A DNA stretch of 64,000 bases from Syntrophorhabdaceae bacterium (GTDB taxonomy: Bacteria > Desulfobacterota > Syntrophorhabdia > Syntrophorhabdales > Syntrophorhabdaceae). The notes beneath the pieces are model-generated. The model searched no databases and had not been told where the DNA came from. It was given only the letters and a program-made list of their open reading frames with translations. Shown one piece after another: positions 59,913-64,000 of this stretch (the stretch's first letter is position 1; every line of letters starts with the position of its first letter). Position numbers and translations under genes: made by a program. The stretch is from positions 1-64,000 of the forward strand of contig JAOAGQ010000050.1 in assembly GCA_026415675.1 (NCBI GenBank). Reading direction: 5' to 3'.

Positions 59913-60704
59913 TTATTCCTCGATATGGTAGTAAGATTCCACTTCACCTGTATAAGCCCCGTCCCTGTATATAAAAAGGGGCTTCTCAACAATCGTTTCC
60001 ATACCTCCTTCTTTTACAAACTCTGAAAGAAAAAGGTTCGCCTTCTCCTCCTGGCGGGGGTGAACAAACCTTATCCTTTTTAAAGTAAGCCTCTCCCTGT
60101 GGGACGTTGTTATCAGTTCCTCCAGCCTCCTGACAGGGTATATGGTATACAACCTCCCCTTTCTGTTCAGTATAGAGGAGGATATAGAGATAAACGTCTT
60201 TATATCAAGGGTAGCCTCGTATCGTGCAATAAGTCTTGACAATTTAGGACTCCTCCTCCCCGAATCTTCTTTTGTGTATGGGGGATTTGAGACTATAACC
60301 TGTATCTTCCTCTCCCTCAACGTCTCCGAAAGAGGGCGGATGTCACCGTGGATGAATTGAACATTGGGGCAGTCATTTATCACCCTGTTCTTAATCGCCA
60401 CATCAAAGAGTTCTTTTTGTATCTCAACGCCAACCATGGGGTTTCTGTAACCTCTCTTTGTGAGGTATAAAGGTATAATACCACAGCCCGTACCAATATC
60501 CAACAGAGTTTCATATCTTTTCAGCGTCAGGAAATTCGCAAGAAGTATGGAATCTATAGAAAATCTGTAACAGTCAACCCTCTGGATCACCTTTAGTCTG
60601 TCATGGCAGAGGGTCTCAAGGGTCTCGTTCTCCTGAAGGGGTATAATCTCCCTCTCTATACCTTCGGCATGGGATAGGGTTCTACTCATATCTATAAAAG
60701 ACAA
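59913..60704 (-). CDS. TrmN6-like SAM-dependent methyltransferase
   Basis: A 263-residue class I methyltransferase. The start has DRLKVIQRVDCYRFSIDSIL, typical of tRNA1(Val) A37 N6-methyltransferase family proteins. The SAM-binding glycine motif is LDIGTGCGIIP and the catalytic motif is VSNPPYTKEDSG. It overlaps the DUF1015 gene by 23 nt and ends 2 nt before the polyprenyl synthase start. Confidence 0.88.
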   Translation of the reverse strand: MSFIDMSRTLSHAEGIEREIIPLQENETLETLCHDRLKVIQRVDCYRFSIDSILLANFLTLKRYETLLDIGTGCGIIPLYLTKRGYRNPMVGVEIQKELFDVAIKNRVINDCPNVQFIHGDIRPLSETLRERKIQVIVSNPPYTKEDSGRRSPKLSRLIARYEATLDIKTFISISSSILNRKGRLYTIYPVRRLEELITTSHRERLTLKRIRFVHPRQEEKANLFLSEFVKEGGMETIVEKPLFIYRDGAYTGEVESYYHIEE

Positions 60705-61902
60705 GGCCTGTAGGAATCTTAGGATAAAAGAAGGTCGATTTCGGGGGCATAAATAGTTTATGATCCGCTATCTCTTTTACCTCTTCAACCCTTGTCGGGG
60801 GAAGAAAAAAGGCCATATCGAAGACCCCTCTTTTTATATGCTCCACTGAACCATGCAGATTCTGTGTGAAGGAGATCTCCTCATCGGCAAGGTCAAGGAT
60901 ATTCTTCAAGATCCCTTTGTGAAGAATATTCACCCTCAGTCTTTTTAGAATTTCGTGTTCATCTTCAGAGACCGGTACAGATGCCTTTGTCTCAAGGATA
61001 TAAAAGTTTGATGGATCCTCCTTGCAGTACATGATAAAGACAGGTCTTTCAGCATAATTTAATATCTCCTGTTCGAGGTCTAAAACACCCTTATCGGAGA
61101 AGGCCCTCTTTCTTATATCTACATGTTCTCCGAGTCTTCTAAGAATAGTCGAGATACCAAGCTGCCTCTTCAGTTTTATCACCCTGTGGTAGGGGAGGAT
61201 AACTAACCCTGTGCCATACATATTGGTGAGATAGATCGGGATATACGGCAGGTTCAACTTATAGGAGACGGATAACCTGTGATGGCCATCGGCTATGTAC
61301 ACCTTTTTATCCTCCATAAGCTGGATAAGCAAATCCATCTCATCGGACGATACCATTTTATAGAACCTGTTTCTTATATGATCCTCATCGATAAAGTCAA
61401 ACATAACTTTCTTCTCTGAATCTTTTAATATCCCTTCAATATCCCCCTTTTTATCCTCGTAAAGTCCAAATATATGGCTTGTGTACATCTTCAACGTCTT
61501 GATGAGCCGTTCCCTGTCCTCTTTTGCCTTAGGCTTTGTCTCTTCGTGGGTAAGGATCCTTTTTTCGTCGAGTCTGTTTAAGGCGATAAAACCCCTTCTC
61601 AGGTAATTCTTTCCATTCAAAGAGAACTCCTGCTCGTAGATATATATCGTTTCTTCCTTCTCTTCTATTAGCACCCTCTCTTCAAGCCATTCATCGAGCA
61701 CCCTCTTTGCGTTGTTGTATTTATCGAGAGGTCTCCTCTGGATGGGTAGCTCAAGTCTCACGGCATTATATTCACTCTTTTTATGGTATGCCCTGATATT
61801 TGATATGACATCATAGGGGGGACAGACACAGAGGGAGATATCCTTCACCCTGTCTAAATTATAGACGATACCCTTTATTCTCCTTATCCCATTCTCTTCC
61901 AT
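60682..61902 (-). CDS. DUF1015-family protein
   Basis: A 406-residue protein. The signature N-terminus RIKGIVYNLDRVKD, then CVCPPYDVIS, and the later YIADGHHRLSVSY are all typical of DUF1015. The DGHHR segment resembles the active site of ParB/Srx-like and free-serine kinases (SerK/SbnI); serine kinase activity is a possibility, not shown. It heads the run DUF1015-TrmN6-polyprenyl synthase. Confidence 0.88.
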   Translation of the reverse strand: MEENGIRRIKGIVYNLDRVKDISLCVCPPYDVISNIRAYHKKSEYNAVRLELPIQRRPLDKYNNAKRVLDEWLEERVLIEEKEETIYIYEQEFSLNGKNYLRRGFIALNRLDEKRILTHEETKPKAKEDRERLIKTLKMYTSHIFGLYEDKKGDIEGILKDSEKKVMFDFIDEDHIRNRFYKMVSSDEMDLLIQLMEDKKVYIADGHHRLSVSYKLNLPYIPIYLTNMYGTGLVILPYHRVIKLKRQLGISTILRRLGEHVDIRKRAFSDKGVLDLEQEILNYAERPVFIMYCKEDPSNFYILETKASVPVSEDEHEILKRLRVNILHKGILKNILDLADEEISFTQNLHGSVEHIKRGVFDMAFFLPPTRVEEVKEIADHKLFMPPKSTFFYPKIPTGLVFYRYE

Positions 61903-61954
61903 TTTTTGAATGTGTTATCACGAAAGATTAATTAAAGTCAAAGCCTTTTCTCTT

Positions 61955-62506
61955 TTATATATCCCCTATCCTTGTTCGTACAAGGATGAACCTATTCTCA
62001 TCACCCCCTAAGATCGCCTTAAATATAGAACCATCGTTAACCCCTCTCGGTATCCTTATTCTATACCCCTTTTTCACTCTTCCGAGAAGAAGAACCACAT
62101 ACCTCTCCGCCCCTTTATGTGCCTCCTCCCTGGTCAACACCACATCAAGAATCTGGCCTATTTTTACATTAAGGTATAGCTTCTGGGCAAAACCTTTAGG
62201 CCTTCTGGCAAAGATATTACCCCTTCCCCTTTTATTTTTTCCGGCCCTTTCTTTTGTATTGTTTTGATCCATTTCCCTCGGGGGCCTGTATGTACGGTCA
62301 TACTCCAACCTCTTTTCAGGGTCTATAAGTACAGAATAGGCAACCCCAATGGATTTAAACTTTTCCTCTGCCTGAGGGTCCTGGGGGTGCCGGTCGGGAT
62401 GGTACTTTAGGGCAAGTCTTCTATAGGCCTTTTTTATCTCTAAAGAAGAGGCATCTCGTGGTACACCCAAAACAATGTAATAATCAATTACCTTCTCAAA
62501 TCCCAC
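61955..62506 (-). CDS. DnaJ-domain protein
   Basis: A 183-residue protein with a GTG start. The J domain covers residues 8-70 ([20 protein letters not shown], with HPD in KYHPDRHPQ). A basic linker follows ([20 protein letters not shown]). The C-terminal ~80 residues are not the usual DnaJ domain but resemble its last part ([19 protein letters not shown]). It should recruit DnaK. It overlaps the MBL-fold gene by 11 nt. Confidence 0.85.
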   Translation of the reverse strand: MGFEKVIDYYIVLGVPRDASSLEIKKAYRRLALKYHPDRHPQDPQAEEKFKSIGVAYSVLIDPEKRLEYDRTYRPPREMDQNNTKERAGKNKRGRGNIFARRPKGFAQKLYLNVKIGQILDVVLTREEAHKGAERYVVLLLGRVKKGYRIRIPRGVNDGSIFKAILGGDENRFILVRTRIGDI

Positions 62507-63350
62507 AGGTTAATTCTCTGTATATTCTTCTTATGGCGATACCGAGGGCCTTTTCATACCCTTTGAATCTCTTATATTGCGGTAGTTCGATTACGTTTAA
62601 TGTCTCCTCCAGGGAGGCCCTTTTATCAATCTGCCCTTTTACCGCTTCCCTTACGTCTTTTAAGATTTGCCAGTGCCGCCTCAAACCTGCCCTTGTCTCC
62701 CCCAGATCCTCCGGGAGAAAACCATGCCCTGGCACAAAGATATCCACAGGGAGTTTCTCTATCTTTTCTATGGTCTCCATCCACTCTGCACTGTATCCAT
62801 CTGTAATATAAGGAAATTCCTCGTAATTGAAAATCTCACTCAAAAAAGCGATTCTGTCTTCCGGGACATACACTATGGAATCGCCATCGGTATGGGCCCT
62901 TCCCATATAAAGTACCTTTATCTCTTTTCCCCCTGAATATATAGTGATCCCATCTCTGTATGTGATATGGGGGATACTATCTATCCTCTCTTTATGGGAG
63001 GCACCATTTAGTACCCTCAATAGACCTGTCCTATAGTTTTCGTGCCCAACCCTCAACACATCCCGGTATACACCGTTTCCCCCTGTGAAGGGTCTGTGGT
63101 ATGTACAGGAGATGAGATAACGAACAGGTCTATCTGTTACATTTGAGATGGCCTTTCTTACATTCTCCGCTATCTCATAGGACCCTAAGGCATCTATAAC
63201 GATCGTTTCTTCTTCTGTTACGATCACACCGCTATTGAATGTGGAAGAGACCCCGGGGGTATCATCCGTATGGAGGTATACATAGTACCCCGGTTTTATC
63301 TCCTTCAAGCCTGGTGTACGGTCAGGGGTAATGTTGGAAGGGGTTCCCAT
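62496..63350 (-). CDS. MBL-fold protein with degenerate metal site
   Basis: A 284-residue protein from the ATG at 63350 (a longer frame from 63407 overlaps the previous gene). The MBL fold is visible ([45 protein letters not shown]). The first zinc motif, normally HxHxDH, reads [10 protein letters not shown], so only one of its ligands remains, whereas the later His residues (AHTDGD, PGHG) are kept. The D of motif 3 is replaced by E (LSEIF). It may bind one metal or none and could be a non-hydrolytic or altered enzyme. Confidence 0.85.
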   Translation of the reverse strand: MGTPSNITPDRTPGLKEIKPGYYVYLHTDDTPGVSSTFNSGVIVTEEETIVIDALGSYEIAENVRKAISNVTDRPVRYLISCTYHRPFTGGNGVYRDVLRVGHENYRTGLLRVLNGASHKERIDSIPHITYRDGITIYSGGKEIKVLYMGRAHTDGDSIVYVPEDRIAFLSEIFNYEEFPYITDGYSAEWMETIEKIEKLPVDIFVPGHGFLPEDLGETRAGLRRHWQILKDVREAVKGQIDKRASLEETLNVIELPQYKRFKGYEKALGIAIRRIYRELTCGI

Positions 63351-63354
63351 ATCT

Positions 63355-63597
63355 TTATCTTTTCTTTCCCCCGAAGAGATAGAGGAAACCAAAAAGACCG
63401 CAGACAAGGCCTACAATAAGGGATAGAAAGCCTGTCAAAGTACCTCCTGCGTATACCATGTAAGCGAACATTAAAAGGGCAACGGAGATAAACCCGATGC
63501 CCTTTATCCTGTCCATCCTGTTTGATCCCTTTTTGGTTATTCTATGTGTCTCTTTCTTCTCTTTTTTACCTTTTTTCCTCTGTCCCTTCTTCACCAT
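63355..63597 (-). CDS. Small membrane protein with basic N-terminus
   Basis: An 80-residue protein. The first 27 residues are Lys/Arg-rich; then come two hydrophobic segments (IGFISVALLMFAYMVYAGG and FLSLIVGLVCGLFGFLYLF). The basic end should stay inside. Homology and function are unknown. It ends 4 nt before the MBL-fold start at 63350. Confidence 0.6.
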   Translation of the reverse strand: MVKKGQRKKGKKEKKETHRITKKGSNRMDRIKGIGFISVALLMFAYMVYAGGTLTGFLSLIVGLVCGLFGFLYLFGGKKR

Positions 63598-63624
63598 ATC
63601 AGGCCCCTATGAAACGGGGAAGTA

Positions 63625-63798
63625 TCAGGCGCCCTTTTTGTTCATTCTTTTGATGTTAAAGGGTTTACATTTTTTGTGTCTCCATAACCCTTTACCGACA
63701 GTAATACCCTCTTCGATTCTAATGGACTTTTTGCATATGTAACAGATATACCTCCTCATTTCATCGAAGAGCAGGTCTTGAATATATATGGGCTCCAT
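63625..63798 (-). CDS. 57-residue zinc-finger-like protein
   Basis: The ATG at 63798 is preferred over a GTG at 63807, with GAAGGGTG upstream. The protein has CYICKKS near residue 19 and HKKC near residue 41, so a Cys/His metal site (CxxC, then HxxC) is likely. No family is recognised. It lies 27 nt upstream of the small membrane protein gene. Confidence 0.6.
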   Translation of the reverse strand: MEPIYIQDLLFDEMRRYICYICKKSIRIEEGITVGKGLWRHKKCKPFNIKRMNKKGA

Positions 63799-63857
63799 CT
63801 TCTTCACCCTTCAATAATATAACCTATGGAGAGGAATTTCAAGGTAATAAGATGGTT

Positions 63858-64000
63858 TTACTTCTTTTTATCCTTAATAGAAGCCACTATAGGTTTGAAA
63901 CCTTCCAGTTCTGCAAGAATCTCTTTTTTGTACTCCTCCCCTGTCTTGAAATCAACGATGGGGCCATCCAGTTTATCCATTATATCGATCACCTTTGGAT
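63858..64000 (-). CDS. C-terminal end of an unidentified protein, possibly TctC/Bug-like
   Basis: The frame is open to the right edge; only 47 residues are visible. They include DKLDGPIVDFKTGEEYKKEI and a Lys-rich tail. The charged pattern (GEEYKKEILAELE) resembles the C-terminus of TctC/Bug-family binding proteins, but this is weak. The gene continues upstream, outside the window. Confidence 0.5.
   Translation of the reverse strand, partial: PKVIDIMDKLDGPIVDFKTGEEYKKEILAELEGFKPIVASIKDKKK

Noticed and set aside
1-64000. CRISPR arrays, insertion sequences or prophage
   Set aside because: No regularly spaced repeats, transposase, integrase or phage structural genes were seen.

Overview
The window is one continuous stretch of bacterial chromosome with moderate GC by eye, dense genes, short intergenic gaps and many overlapping stop/start codons. 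I see no insertion sequence, phage, integrase, CRISPR array or rRNA. The gene content points to an anaerobic Gram-negative lineage of the Desulfobacterota/Deltaproteobacteria type: a cmk-ispH-rpsA block, Rex, a bifunctional-nuclease protein, a siroheme decarboxylase-like subunit, an archaeal-type fructose-1,6-bisphosphate aldolase/phosphatase, GspA/GspB, Pal, an LpxL-type acyltransferase and a large chemoreceptor. This placement is an inference from gene content; no marker gene was compared.

Layout. Positions 1-2.7 kb: the tail of a LuxR-type regulator, an SDR dehydrogenase, a divergent zinc alcohol dehydrogenase and a thiamine-binding protein. Positions 2.8-13.0 kb: a catabolic/transport operon on the minus strand (creatininase-family enzyme, UPF0261, class II aldolase, zinc dehydrogenase, TIM-barrel isomerase, TctC-TctB-TctA, then an MFS carrier), preceded by its LacI-type regulator. 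The regulator gene and the operon each carry a near-identical operator just downstream of a recognisable promoter. Positions 13.1-23.1 kb: housekeeping genes (LpxL-like, Trm112-like, rpsA, ispH, cmk, hisC, PHP phosphatase, bifunctional nuclease, miaB, FBP aldolase/phosphatase, surE, tRNA-Pro). Positions 23.2-37.8 kb: a tiny basic protein coupled to a radical SAM enzyme, a structured leader RNA before two tandem aminotransferases, bioD-DUF350-rex, TSUP-gspA-gspB, a chemoreceptor with a sigma-28-like promoter, an AhbA/B-like protein and polA.

Positions 37.8-47.1 kb: an S1-repeat protein, several small or exported proteins, then a CoA ligase/microprotein/IclR operon with a second, divergent IclR gene and an operator-like palindrome, PolX and a heavy-metal-binding protein. 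Positions 47.2-64 kb: M48 protease, hisS, a FadL-type porin with two membrane 'gate' proteins, a small lipoprotein and pal, a KamA-like radical SAM enzyme, pgsA, a lytic transglycosylase, a histidine kinase, glgC, a polyprenyl synthase, a TrmN6-like methyltransferase, a DUF1015 protein, a DnaJ-domain protein and a degenerate metallo-beta-lactamase-fold protein.

Most worth a second look: (i) the leader RNA at about 24582-24765, where an 8-bp aptamer-like P1 helix and a terminator compete for the same bases; (ii) the LacI-controlled operon, whose enzyme set matches no pathway I can name; (iii) a 13-nt element containing the -35 box, identical at three promoters; (iv) the CoA ligase operon with its 51-residue membrane microprotein.
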